DNA of 64,000 nucleotides from Solen grandis. Lineage: Eukaryota; Mollusca; Bivalvia; Adapedonta; Solenidae. This document shows, piece by piece, positions 48,100-61,061 of this stretch; position 1 is the stretch's first letter, and each line of letters begins with the position of its first letter. The notes beneath the pieces were generated by a model that was not told the origin of the DNA, ran no database searches, and was given only the letters and a program-made list of their open reading frames with translations. The DNA lies in NCBI GenBank assembly GCA_021229015.1, contig CM037783.1:60709754-60773753 (forward strand), written 5' to 3'. The position numbers and the translations under genes were made by a program.

Positions 48100-48870
48100 C
48101 GGCGTAGCTGTATAATTTCGATTTCAACTCGCATCTTAAACCAATCAAATGTACGCTAACAGCGGTAAATAATTCTAAGCTGAATAAAAGGACTCCTGTT
48201 ATTGGTTAACGCATCGTTATGGACTATAAAATTACTGTAAATAAGGGGTGCAGCTTGTATATATCATTCAGCTTGGTGTTATTACTTTTCTTTTTGATGT
48301 AAACATAAAAGATATTTCAAGTTAAATACAATCCTTTTCCATCAATTGAGGAATGCTACTTTGTGAAAATGATTTAAAATAACAAAAAAGAATCCACCGT
48401 GTTATGACATGAAACCCCTTAATTACTATGTATATTGAATTCTTCCAGCCTGCCGAGATGCTCTCATTGAAAATTAATTCGCCAAAACCAAAACAACTAA
48501 TAAGGCTTTTATATCATAATTGTCATATGCAATAATGATATGAACAAATATCAAACAAGCCTATTTACAGATATAATTTTTTGTATTACCGTCTAAAAAT
48601 AAGTATATTTCATAGAAAAAATACTGAACTATTTCTAGAGCGTTCTAAATTTGTTGTGTGACGGCCTTTCGCACGCTTTTCCTGGGAATGTTCTAGAAGA
48701 CTGGAAATCTCGTTTCTCTTTCATCCTACGCCGAATATCTTTTTTAAAGATATTTCTTGTTTGAAATAATTTTGAATCAGTTTTAATGTCATTTGTTGCC
48801 ATCAGAAAGCAACACTCGTATAACTTTGCACTAACCGAATTCTGTAAAAAAGTTTTCAAGTTTGCGACTG
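48100..48870. other. Non-repeat segment inside the element complex
   Basis: About 0.75 kb found only once in the complex. It has TTATTGGTTAAC (inverted CCAAT) near 48198 followed by GGACTATAAAAT near 48221, a promoter-like pair. No ORF of note. Possibly captured host DNA. Confidence 0.4.
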
Positions 48871-48871
48871 C

Positions 48872-49675
48872 ATAATTGACAGGTAATACTCAAAATTATT
48901 CTTCTTGGTGAAAAGTCTGCATAAACATTACGACAAAAATGTTTGAAATTGTAAAAGTCATTGAATGAAGAAATATTTTTCGAATCATGCGACTCGTGAA
49001 CTGAATGTGATTGCTTTTGTGAAATCTGATGATATCACGCCTACATAACTGACAGGTAATACTTTTCGAAACATACGACTCGTGACTTGAATGGAATTGC
49101 TTTCGTGAAAACTGAATCAAAAATATTCTTTTAGGTAAAAAGTCTGCTTAAACATTGCAATAAAAATGTTTGAAAGATCGCTGTTAACAGTTTTAACAAG
49201 CCATTGAACAAAGAAATGTTTTTCGAAACATGCGACACGTGACTTTGATGGAATTGTTTTTGTGAAAACTGAATCGATATCGCGACTACATAACTGACAG
49301 GTAATACTCAACCATATTCTTTTGGGTAAAAAGTCTGCTTAAAAATTGTTACATAAATGTTTGAAAGATCGCTGTTAACAGTATCAACAAGCCATTGAAT
49401 GAAGAAATGTTTTTCGAATCATGTGACTCTTGAACTGAAAGGAATTGCTTTTGTAAAACCCGATGATATCGCGACTACATAACTGACAGGTAATACTCAA
49501 AAAGATTCTTTTGGGTAAAAAGTCTGCTTTTACGTTGCAACAAAAATATTTGAAAGATCGCTGTTAACAATATTAACAAACCATTGATCGAAGAAATGTT
49601 TTTCGAAGTATGCGACTCGTGAACTGAATGAAATGTCTTTTGCGAAAACCGATGATATCGCGATAGCGATTCTAG
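48872..49675 (+). repeat. Divergent tandem repeat (about 175-245 bp period)
   Basis: GACAGGTAATACT recurs at about 48876, 49051, 49294 and 49486, with shared AAAGTCTGC, GATCGCTGTTAACA and GAAATGTTTTTCGAA phrases. About four copies with variable length. Confidence 0.7.
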
Positions 49676-49677
49676 TT

Positions 49678-52236
49678 AGGTTTTCGCATCGCTTGCGAAA
49701 ACCTATTGTTCTTCTTCTGTTTTATTTTTTTTTTTATTTTTATTATTATTTTTCTAACCTTTTTGTGTGAACGGCATATCACCATGATAGAAAAAAGTCA
49801 CATTTCTGATTTTTTTACCACTTTTGTCCTAAGATCTGAATTTGATCCTCACGTTGAGAAATTTTTCATTTTTGTCTTAGTTTTGCCGCTAGGTGGCGTT
49901 TTGTGAAAATGACTAAGGGCTAATAACTCTGTTATTTGAGGTCCGATTCAAATGCGGTTTTTTGTATTGTGTTCCTTGTCAGAAACTTAATAAAATATGA
50001 TACGTTTCAATTATTTGCGTATATAAAACTTTCGTGCTACAGGAGGTTGAAAGTTCAAATCTCGAAAAAAACGATGAAATAAAGGTAGGTCTACGAAAAA
50101 CTTGCCCATTTTTTTCAGAGATGAGATAGGAGAATTTTGTTTGTTGCATATGATTCGCAAGACACATACGCACAAAATATATGGTGTGGCGATTTTGAGA
50201 AATGCATGGTTTGTCAACAGTATGCGGTCAAACTTTACCAATATTTTCGAAAAATCAACATTTTAAAAGCATGACTTTTACGGTTATTTGCAGTTCCTGA
50301 CTTTATTTTTTATTCAATCTTCATCATTTTTTCACTGTTAATGCATTTTCATAAAACAAATAAAATAATAGAAAAAAAATCACACATAATATGCAAAGGT
50401 CAAGGTCATATACCAATTAGTATTATTTATATCGGCATAAAATAGCTCCAAATCTAAAAATATTTTATAGAAAGTATATGAACAAAAGTTTTAGTCTGTG
50501 AAGAGGTCTTTCCATTGGTGTTTAGGTTTTGAAGATCGGACTTCATTTGATCAAATGACCACAGTCCAAAGTTTGATCCTTTTATCAAACAATTGTAAAT
50601 CCGTATGTTTCCTCTTTTTTGCTGCTCCTGACTTTAATTTTTGTTTAATCTTCATCATTTTTTCACTGTTAATGCAGTTTTATAAAAAAATAAAACCATA
50701 GAAAAAAAATTACCCATAATATGCAAAGGTCAAGGTCATATACCAATTAGTATTATTTATATCGGCATAAAATAGCTCCAAATCTAAAAATATTTTATAG
50801 AAAGTATATGAACAAAAGTGTTAGGTTTTAAAGAGATCTTTCCATTGGTGTTTAGTTTTTGAAGATCGGACTTCATTTGATCAAATGACCACAGTCCAAA
50901 GTTTGATCCTCTTATCAAACAATTGTATATCCATATGTTTCCTCTTTTTTGCTGCTCCTGACTTTATTTTTTGTTCAATCTTCATCATTATTTCACTGTT
51001 TATGCATTTTTATAAAACAAATAAAATCATAGAAAAAAAATTAAGCATAATATGCAAAGGTCAAGGTCATATACCAATTAGTATTATTTATATCGGCATA
51101 AAATAGCTCCAAATCTAAAAATATTTTATGGAAAGTATATGAACAAAGGTTTTAGTCTGTGAAGAGTTCTTTCCATTGGTGTTTAGTTTTTGAAGATCGG
51201 ACTTCATTTGATCAAATGACCACAGTCCAAAGTTTGATCCTCTTATCAAACAATTGAATATCCATATGTTTCCTCTTTTTTGCTTCTCCTGACTTTATTT
51301 TTTGTTCAATCTTCATCATTATTTCACTGTTTATGCATTTTTATAAAACAAATAAAATCATAGAAAAAAAATCAAGCATAATATGCAAAGGTCAAGGTCA
51401 TATACCAATTAGTATTATTTATATCGGCATAAAATAGCTCCAAATCTAAAAATATTTTATAGAAAGTATATGAACAAAGGTTTTAGTCTGTGAAGAGTTC
51501 TTTCCATTGGTGTTTAGTTTTTGAAGATCGGACTTCATTTGATCAAATTACCACAGTCCAAAGTTTCATCCTCTTATCAAACAATTGAATATCCATATGT
51601 TTCCTCTTTTTTGCTTCTCCTGACTTTATTTTTTGTTCAATCTTCATCATTATTTCACTGTTTATGCATTTTTATAAAAAAATAAAATCATAGAAAAAAA
51701 ATCAAGCATAATATGCAAAGGTCAAGGTCATATACCAATTATTATTATTTATATCGGCATAAAATAGCTCCAAATCTAAAAATATTTTATAGAAAGTATA
51801 TGAACAAAAGTTTTAGTTTGTGAAGAGATCTTTCCATTGGTGTTTAGGTTTTGAAGATCGGACTTCATTTGATCAAATGACCACAGTCCAAAGTTTGATC
51901 CTCTTATAAAACAATTGAATATCCACATGTTTCCTCTTTTTTGCTGCTCCTGACTTTATTTTTTGTTCAATCTTCATCATTATTTCACTGTTTATGAAGT
52001 TTTATAAAACAAATAAAATCTTAGAAAAAAAATCAAGCATAATATACAAAGGTCAAGGTCATATACCAATTATTATTATTTATATCGGCATAAAATAGCT
52101 CCAAATCTAAAAATATTTTATAGAAAGTATATGAACAAAAGTTTTAGTCATTATTGGAAATTGTGGCTGAGTCGAAATAAAGTGTTCAAGTTGATTAGGT
52201 TAAAAGCGAAAACCGAGATACCGCTTGCGGTTCTAG
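49678..52236 (+). mobile_element. Helitron-like element E3, complete, six core repeats
   Basis: The fold-back with GCTTGCG loop is at 49678. Then CCGCTAGGTGGCG near 49886, core repeats 50290-52150 of the 330-bp type, then TTAAAAGCGAAAACCGAG, hairpin and CTAG at 52233-52236. It starts two bases after the CTAG of the previous copy. Confidence 0.76.
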
Positions 52237-54155
52237 TTATTATTATTTTTCTAACCTTTTTTTGTGAACGGCATATCACCATGATAGAAAAAAGTCACAT
52301 TTCTAATTTTTTTACCACTTTTGTCCTAAGATCTGAATTTGATCCTCACGTTGAGAAATTTTTCATTTTTGTCTTAGTTTTGCCGCTAGGTGGCGTTTTG
52401 TAAAAATGACTAAGGGCTAATAACTCTGTTATTTGAGGTCCGATTCAAATGCGTTTTTTTGTATTGTGTTCCTTGTCAGAAACTTAATAAAATATGATAC
52501 GTTTCAATTATTTGCGTATATAAAACTTTCGTGCTACAGGAGGTTGAAAGTTCAAATCTCGAAAAAAACGATGAAATAAAGGTAGGTCTACGAAAAACGT
52601 GCCCATTTTTTTCAGAGATGAGATAGGAGAGTTTTGTTTGTTGCATATGATTCGCAAGACAAATACGCACAAAATATATGGGGTGGCGAATTCAGAAAAT
52701 GCATGGTTTGTCCACAGTATGCGGTCAAACTTTACCAATATTTTCGAAAAATCAACATTTTAAAAGCATGACTTTTACGGTTATTTGCAGTTCCTGACTT
52801 TATTTTTTATTCAATCTTCATCATTTTTTCACTGTTAACGCATTTTCATAAAAAAAATAAAATAATAGAAAAAAAATCACACATAATATGCAACGGTCAA
52901 GGTCATATACCAATTATTATTATTTATATCGGCATAAAATAGCTCCAAATCTAAAAATATTTTATAGAAAGTATATGAACAAAAGTTTTAGTCTGTGAAG
53001 AGATCTTTCCATTGGTGTTCATTTTTTGAAGATCGGACTTCATTTGATCAAATGACCACAGTCCAAAGTTTGATCCTTTTATCAAACAATTGTAAATCCG
53101 TATGTTTCCTCTTTTTTGCTGCTCCTGACTTTATTTTTTGTTCAATCTTCATCATTATTTCACTATTTATGCATTTTTATAAAACAAATAAAATCATAGA
53201 AAAAAATCAAGCATAATTTGCAAATGTCAAGGTCATATACCAATTATTATTATTTATATCGGCATAAAATAGCTCCAAATCTAAAACTATTTTATAGAAA
53301 GTATATGAACAAAAGTTTTAGTCTGTGAAGAGGTCTTTCCATTGGTGTTTAGTTTTTGAAGATCGAACTTCATTTGATCAAATGACCACAGTCCAAAGTT
53401 TGATCCTCTTATCAAACAATTGTATATCCACATGTTTCCTCTTTTTTGCTGCTCCTGACTTTATTTTTTGTTCAATCTTTATCATTATTTCACTATTTAT
53501 GCATTTTTATAAGACAAATAAAATCATAGAAAAAAATCAAGCATAATTTGCAAAGGTCAAGGTCATATACCAATTATTATTATTTATATCGGCATAAAAT
53601 AGCTCCAAATCTAAAACTATTTTATAGAAAGTATATGAACAAAAGTTTTAGTCTGTGAAGAGGTCTTTCCATTGGTGTTTAGTTTTTGAAGATCGGACTT
53701 CATTTGATCAAATGACCACAGTCCAAAGTTTGATCCTTTTATCAAACAATTGTATATCCGTATGTTTCCTCTTTTTTGCTGCTCCTGACTTTAATTTTTG
53801 TTCAATCTTCATCATTTTTTCACTGTTTATGCATTTAAATAATACAAATAAACTCATAGTAAATAACGATGAAAATATACAAAGGTCAAGGTCATAATAC
53901 CGATTATTGTTATTTTTATCGGCACAAAATAGCTTCAAATCTAGAAATATTTTAAAGAAGGTATATGAATAAAAGTTTTAGTTCGTGAAGAGATCGTTCT
54001 AATGATGTTTAGTTTTTGAAGATCTGACTTCATTTGATCAATTTACAAAAATATTCGAATAAAGTTAATATCAATCAATTATGTCTGCATTTGAAACCAG
54101 TACTCTTACTAGTCAAATTAAAAGCGAAAACCAAGATGCCGCTTTGCGGTTCTAG
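52237..54155 (+). mobile_element. Right part of an older copy (probably O3)
   Basis: Begins after CTAG in the T/A-rich start of a body of the ATATCACCATG type. This matches the GCTTGCG fold-back left at 29266. Core repeats 52785-54050. Ends TGCCGCTTTGCGG and CTAG 54152-54155. Confidence 0.62.
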
Positions 54156-54163
54156 TTTTTATT

Positions 54164-56330
54164 AGGTTTTCGCCTCTGCAGGGCGAAAACCTATTGTTCT
54201 TCTTCTGTTGATTTGTTTTTTTTTTTATTTTTATTATTTTTCCAATTCCACCCATTTTTGTGTCCAGCCTAGCGGCCAGATGAGAAAAGCTACAGCTATG
54301 AAATTTTGGGCATGAAGTCATCTTTATCTGAACATGTGCCTAAATGGTCAAACTTTTCACTTTTGTTTCTGATTTAGCCACTAGGGGGCGCAATGCATGT
54401 AATCACTGTTTTGCTAATAACTCAAAAATTTGAAACCTGATTTAGATGCGGTTTTTTACATAATGTTCCTTGTTGATAGCCAATCAAATATGATGGAAAT
54501 CTCATCATCGGGTACGGGAAAAAAATTGTTCTAGGAGAGGTTGAATGTTCGAACCTTGGAAAAAAGTGAAATAATGAGGGTAGGTCTACGAAAAACCTTC
54601 CCACTTTTGTTAGAGATCAGATAGAAGAATTCTGTTTGCTGCATACGATTTGCAAGACATATACGCACAAAATATATGGGGTGGCGAATTAAGGAAATGC
54701 GTGGTTTGTCCTCTAGAAAAGGTCAAACTTCACTAAATTTTAGGAAAAATTAAAATTTCAAAAACATGTTTTTGTCGCTCCTGACTTTATTTTCTGTTCA
54801 TTCTTCATGATATTTTCACACAATATGTATTGTTATGTTTGAAAGGGCCTCACAATAAAAAAAAATAAAAGAAATTTGAAAAGGTCAAGGTCATATTACG
54901 ATTATTGTGTATATGAACAAAAGTTTTAGTTCTTAAAGAGCTATTTCCAGTGATGTTTAGTTTTTGAAGATCGGACTTGATTTGGTCATTATACGGCAGT
55001 CCAAAGTTTGATCCTTTTTTGGAATAATTGTAAATCAGGTTTTATGCTTCAAATTCTGATACACAAGAATAAAAAGTTTGACTTGTGCGACTAGTATACT
55101 TGATTGAACTATTTGCTGCTTTGCTAGGTACCAAACAGTAAAATTTTAATCAATTTTCTATCTCATTTTGCCGCTAGGGGGCGCTTTTCTTGAAATCATT
55201 CTTTTGCTTATAACTCAAAAAGTTGAAGCCTGATCCAAATGCGGTTAATTGAATTATGTTCCTTGTTGATAGCCTAATAAAATGTGATAGTTTCTAGGTA
55301 TGAGTGGCTGAAACTTTTTGAGCTAGTAACGGAAGGTTGAAAGTTCGAATCTCGTAAAAAAAACTGCAAATGAGGATAGGTCTACGAAAAACCTATCCAT
55401 TTTTGTTAGAAATCAGATAGAAGAATTCTGTTTGCTGCATACGATTTGCAAGACATATAGAAAAATATATGGGGTGGCGCCTTTAAGAAATGCATGGTTT
55501 GTCCTCTAGAAAAAGGTCAAACTTCACTAAATTTTAGGAAAAATTAAAATTTCAAAAACATGTTTTTTTGTCGCTCCTGACTTTATTTTCTGTTCATTCT
55601 TCATGAAATTTTCACAAGTTATGTATTGTTATGTTTGAAAGGGCCTCACAATTAAAAAGTTAAAAAACATTGAAAAGGTTACGATAATTGGTTTTTATTC
55701 GGCCCCAAAGTGCTCCAAAATTTCATTGAGAGTATATGAACAAAAGTTTTAGTTCTAAATAGTTCTTTCGTATAATGTTTAGTTTTTGAAGATCGGACTT
55801 GATCTTTTCATTTTACGGCAATCCAAAGTTTGATCCTTTTTTGGAATAATTGTTATTCAGTTTTTATGCTTAAAATTGTGATATATAAGAAAAAGAATGT
55901 TCGATTAGTGCGACTTATATACTTGTTTGAACTATTTGCTGCATTTCTAGGTACCTAATTGTAAAATTTTTATCATTTTTTTTTCTCATTTTGCCGCTAG
56001 AGGGCGCTTTGCTTAAAATCATTCTTTTGCCTATAACTCAAAACGTTAAAGTCTAATTGAAATGCGGTTTTCAGCATTTTTTTCCTTGTTGACAGCACCA
56101 CAGAATGTGATGTGATGTGATGATAGGGTATGGGGAAATATTTGCGCTAGAGGAGTTTGAATGTTCTAACATTCCAAAAAAAACAAAAAAACAACAACTG
56201 TGCAAATGAGAGTAGGTCTTCAAAAAACCTTTGCGTTCTGTTTCATATTAAGAATTGTGGCTAAGTTGAAATAAAGTGTTCAAGTTGATTAGGTTAAAAG
56301 CGAAAACCAAGATACCGCTTGCGGTTCTAG
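54164..56330 (+). mobile_element. Helitron-like element E4, complete
   Basis: Fold-back GCCTCTGCAGGGCG, CTGTTGATTTG, T-tract, CCACTAGGGGGCGC (54378), CCGCTAGGGGGCGC (55171), hairpin variants at about 54578 and 55374. Ends ACCGCTTGCGGTTCTAG (CTAG 56327-56330). Same subfamily as E2. Confidence 0.77.
54378..54391 (+). promoter_or_regulatory. CTCF-core-like site CCACTAGGGGGCGC
   Basis: Identical to the site at 35110; carried by element E4. Confidence 0.5.
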
Positions 56331-58493
56331 TTATTTTTCCAATTCCACCCATTTTTGTGTCCAGCCTAGCGGCCAGATGAAAAAAGCTACAGCTATGAAA
56401 TTTTGGGCATGGAGTCATCTTTATCTGAACATGTGCCTAAATGGTCAAACTTTTCACTTTTGTTTCTGATTTAGCCACTAGGGGGCGCAATGCATGTAAT
56501 CACTGTTTTGCTAATAACTCAAAAATTTGAAACCTGATTTAGATGCGGTTTTTTACATAATGTTCCTTGTTGACAGCCCAATCAAATATGATGGAAATCT
56601 CATCATCGAGTACGGGAAAAAAATTGTTCTAGGAGAGGTTGAATGTTTGAACCTTGGAAAAAAGTGAAATAATGAGGGTAGGTCTACGAAAAACCTTCCC
56701 ACTTTTGTTAGAGATAAGATAGAAGAACTCTGTTTGCTGCATACGATTTGCAAGACATATACGCACAAAATATATGGGGTGGCAAATTAAGGAAATGCGT
56801 GGTTTGTCCTCTAGAAAAGGTCAAACTTCACTAAATTTTAGGAAAAATTAAAATTTCAAAAACATGTTTTTGTCGCTCCTGACTTTATTTTCTGTTCATT
56901 CTTCATGATATTTTCACACAATATGTATTGGTATGTTTGAAAGGGCCTCACAATAAAAAAATTAAAAGAAATTTGAAAAGGTCAAGGTCATATTACGATA
57001 ATTGTGTTTTTATTCGGCCACAAATAGCTCCAAAACTAAAAATATTTCATTGAATGCTGTAATGACAAAAAGACTTTAAAGAGCTCTTTCCAGTGATGTT
57101 TAGTTTTTGAAGATCGGACTTGATTTGGTCATTATACGGCAGTCCAAAGTTTGATCCTTTTTTGGAATAATTGTAAATCAGGTTTTATGCTTCTAATTCT
57201 GATACACAAGAACAAAAAGTTTGACTTTTGCGACTAGTATACTTGATTGAACTATTTGCTGCTTTGCTAGGTACCAAACAGTAAAATTTTAATCAATTTT
57301 CTATCTCATTTAGCCGCTAGGGGGCGCTTTTCTTGAAATCATTCTTTTGCTTATAACTCAAAAAGTTGAAGCCTGATCCAAATGCGGTTAATTGAATTAT
57401 GTTCCTTGTTGATAGCCTAATAAAATATGATAGTTTCTAGGTATGAGTGGCTGAAACTTTTTGAGCTAGTAATGGAAGGTTGAAAGTTCAAATCACGTAA
57501 AAAAACTGCAAATGAGGGTAGGTCTACGAAAAACCTATCCATTTTTGTTAGAAATCAGATAGAAGAATTCTGTTTGCTGCAAATGATTTGCAAGACATAT
57601 ACGCACAAAATATATGGGGTGGCGAATTTAAGAAATGCATGGTTTGTTCTCTAGAAAAAGGTCAAACTTCACTAAATTTTAGGAAAAATTAAAATTTCAA
57701 AAACATGTTTTTTTGTCGCTCCTGACTTTATTTTCTGTTCATTCTTCATGAAATTTTCACAAGTTATGTATTGTTATGTTTGAAAGGGCCTCACAATTAA
57801 AAAGCTAAAAAACATTATAAAGGTCAAGGTCATATTACGATAATTGTGTTTTTATTTGGCCCCAAAGTGCTCCAAATCTAAAAATATTTCATTGAGAGTA
57901 TATGAACAAAAGTTTTAGTTCTAAATAGTTCTTTCGTATAATGTTTAGTTTTTGAAGATCGGACTTGATCTTTTCATTTTACGGCAATCCAAAGTTTGAT
58001 CCTTTTTTGGAATAATTGTTATTCAGTTTTTATGCTTACAATTGTGATATATAAGAAAAAGAATGTTCGATTAGTGCGACTTATGTACTTGTTTGAACTA
58101 TTTGCTGCATTTCTAGGTACCTAATTGTAAAATTTTATCATTTTTTTTTCATTTTGCCGCTAGAGGGCGCTTTGCTTAAAATCACTCTTTTGCCTATAAC
58201 TCAAAACATTAAAGTCTAATTGAAATGCGGTTTTCAGCATTTTGTTCCTTGTTGACAGCACCACAGAATGTGATGTGATGTGATGATAGGGTATGGGGAA
58301 ATATTTGCGCTAGAGGAGTTTGAATGTTCTAACATTCCAAAAAAAACAACAACAAAAAAACTGTGCAAATGAGAGTAGGTCTTCAAAAAACCTTTGCGTT
58401 CTGTTTCATATTAAAAATTGTGACTGAGTTGAAATAAAGTGTTCAAGTTGATTAGGTTAAAAGCGAAAACCAAGATACCGCTTGCGGTTCTAG
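56331..58493 (+). mobile_element. Right part of an older copy (probably O2)
   Basis: Starts TTATTTTTCCAATTCC directly after E4's CTAG and lacks a fold-back. The CTGTTGATTTG signature left at 29201 belongs to this body type. Ends with CTAG 58490-58493. Confidence 0.62.
56475..56488 (+). promoter_or_regulatory. CTCF-core-like site CCACTAGGGGGCGC
   Basis: Identical to the site at 35110; in the O2-type body. Confidence 0.5.
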
Positions 58494-58897
58494 TTTATTT
58501 TTATTATTTTTCCAATTCCACCCATTTTTGTGTCCAGCCTAGCGGCCAGATGAGAAAAGCTACAGCTATGAAATTTTGGTCATGGAGTCATCTTTATCTG
58601 AACATGTGCCTAATTGGTCAAACTTTTCACATTTATTTCTGATTTAGCCACTAGGGGGCGCAATGCATGTAATCACTGTTTTGCTAATAACTCAAAAATT
58701 TGAAACCTGATTTAGATGCAGTTTTTTACATAATGTTCCTTGTTGACAGCCCAATAAAATATGATGGATATCTTATCAACGAATACTGGAAAAAAATTGT
58801 TCTAGGAGAGGTTGAATGTTCGAACCTTGGAAAAAAGTGGAAAAAAGAGGGTAGGTCTACGAAAAACCTACCCACTTTTGTTAGAGATCAGATAGAA
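58494..58897 (+). mobile_element. Right part of an older copy (probably O1), truncated
   Basis: Body start of the CCAATTCCACCC type, cut within GATCAGATAGAA by the minus-strand copies. In other copies that phrase continues GAATTCTG. Its remainder is not in the window. Confidence 0.55.
58648..58661 (+). promoter_or_regulatory. CTCF-core-like site CCACTAGGGGGCGC
   Basis: Last plus-strand copy of this site; the next ones are on the minus strand. Confidence 0.5.
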
Positions 58898-61061
58898 CTA
58901 GAACCGCAAGCGGTATCTTGGTTTTCGCTTTTAACCTAATCAACTTGAACACTTTATTTCAACTCAGCCATAATTTTTAATATGAAACAGAACGAAAAGG
59001 TATTAGAAGACCTACTCTCATTTGCACAGTTGTTTTTTTTTTTTTTTTTTTTTTTTGCACTGTTAGAACATTCAAACTCTTCTAGCGCAAATATTTTCCC
59101 ATACCCTGTCCCTTGAAATCCATCACATTCTGTGGTGCAGTCAACAAGGAACAAAATGCTGAAAACCGCATTTCAATCAGACTTTAACAGTTTGAGTTAA
59201 AAGCAAAAGAGTGATTTTAAGCAAAACGCCCTCTAGCGGCAAAATTAGAAACAAAATTGCAAAAACAGCAAATAGTTCAAACAAGTATATAAGTCGCACT
59301 AGTCAAACTTTTTATTCTTATGTATCAGAATTTGAAGCATAAAACCAGATATACAATTATTCCAAAAAAGGATCAAACTTTGGACTGCCGTATAATGACC
59401 AAATCAAGTCCAATCTTCAAAAACTAAACATTACTGGAAAAAGCTCTTTAAGAACTAAAACTTTTGTTCATATACTCTCAATGAAATATTTTTAGTTTTG
59501 GAGCTATTTGTGGCCGAATAAAAACACAATAATCGTAATATGACCTTGACCTTTTCAATTCTTTTTTATTTTTTGAATTGTGAGGCCCTTTCAAACATAA
59601 CAATACATATCGTGTGAAAATTTCATGAAGAATGAACAGAAAATACAGTCAGGAGCGACAAAAACATGTTTTTGAAATTTTAATTTTTCCTAAAATTTAG
59701 TGAAGTTTGACCGTTTCTAGAGGACAAACCACGCATTTCCTTAATTCGCCATCCAATATATTTTGTGTGTATACGTCTTTTAAATGGTATGCCGGAGACG
59801 GAATTCTTCTATCTGATCTCTAACAAAAACGGATAGGTTTTTCGTAAACCTACCCTCATTTGCACAGTTTTTTTTTTTTTTTGCAAGGCTCGAACATTCA
59901 ACCTTCCGTAGCTCAAAAGCTTTCAGCCACACGGACCCTCGAATCCTATCATATGTTATTAGGCTATCAACAGGGAACAGAATGCAAAAAACCGCATTCG
60001 AATCGGACTTCAACTTTTTGAGTTATAAGCAAAAGAATGATTTCAAGAAAAGCTCCCCCTAGCGGCAAAATGAGAAAGAAATTTGATTAAAATTTTACTG
60101 TTAGGTACCAAAGCAAATAGTTCAATCAAGTATACTAACGTTAGTCGCACAAGTCAAACTTTTTATTCTTATGTATCAGAATTTGAAGCATAAAACCTGA
60201 TTTACAATTATTCCAAAAAAGGATCAAACTTTGGACTGCCGTATAATGACCAAAACAAGTCCGATCTTCAAAAACTAAGTATCACTGGAAAGAGCTCTTG
60301 ACGAACTAAAACTTTTGTTCATATACTCTCAATGAAATATTTTTAGTTTTGGAGCTATTTGTGGCCGAATAAAAACACAATAATCGTAATATGACCTTGA
60401 CCTTTTCAAATTTTTTTTTATTTTTTGAATTGTGAGGCCCTTTCAAACATAACAATACATATCGTGTGAAAATTTCACGAAGAATGAACAGAAAATAAAG
60501 TCAGGAGCGACAAAAACATGTTTCTGAAATTTTAATTTTTCCTAAAATTTAGTGAAGTTTGACCGTTTCTAGAGGACAAACCACGCATTTCCTTAATTCG
60601 CCACCCCATATATTTTATGCATATATGTCTTGCAAATCGTATGCAGCAAACAGAAATATTCTATCTGATCTCTAACAAAAGTGGGTAGGTTTTTCGTAGA
60701 CCTACCCTCATTTTTCCACTTTTTTCCAAGGTTCGAACATTCAACCTCTCCTAGAACAATTTTTTTCCGTACTCGATGATAAGATATCCATCATATTTGA
60801 TTGGGCTGTCAACAAGGAACATTATGTCAAAAATCGCATCTAAATCAGGTTTCAAATTTTTGAGTTATTAGCAAAACAGTGATTACATGCATTGCGCCCC
60901 CTAGTGGCTAAATCAGAAATAAATGCGAAAAGTTTGACCAATTAGGCACATGTTCAGATAAAGATGACTCCATGCCCAAAATTTCATAGCTGTAGCTTTT
61001 CTCATCTGGCCGCTAGGCTGGACACAAAAAATGGGTGGATTTGGAAAAATAATAAAAATAA
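58898..61061 (-). mobile_element. Minus-strand outer copy, main body (5' end at 63293-63362)
   Basis: On the minus strand it ends with the hairpin and CTAG (58898-58901). It begins at 61061 without a fold-back, in the T/A-rich body start. The missing 5' end lies at 63293-63362, beyond the inner copy. Confidence 0.75.
60894..60907 (-). promoter_or_regulatory. CTCF-core-like site, minus strand
   Basis: GCGCCCCCTAGTGG on the plus strand is the reverse complement of the site at 35110. Confidence 0.5.

Larger units (their letters stand above)
46082..49675 (+). mobile_element. Composite Helitron-like copy with divergent 3' half
   Basis: Starts with the GCTTGCG fold-back. Has CCGCTAGGGGGCG (46290) and CCGCTAGGGGGCGC (47403) and hairpin modules. 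From about 48100 it changes to unrelated sequence and a different tandem repeat. It ends with another hairpin, ATCGCGATAGCGAT, before CTAG at 49672-49675. Confidence 0.6.
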
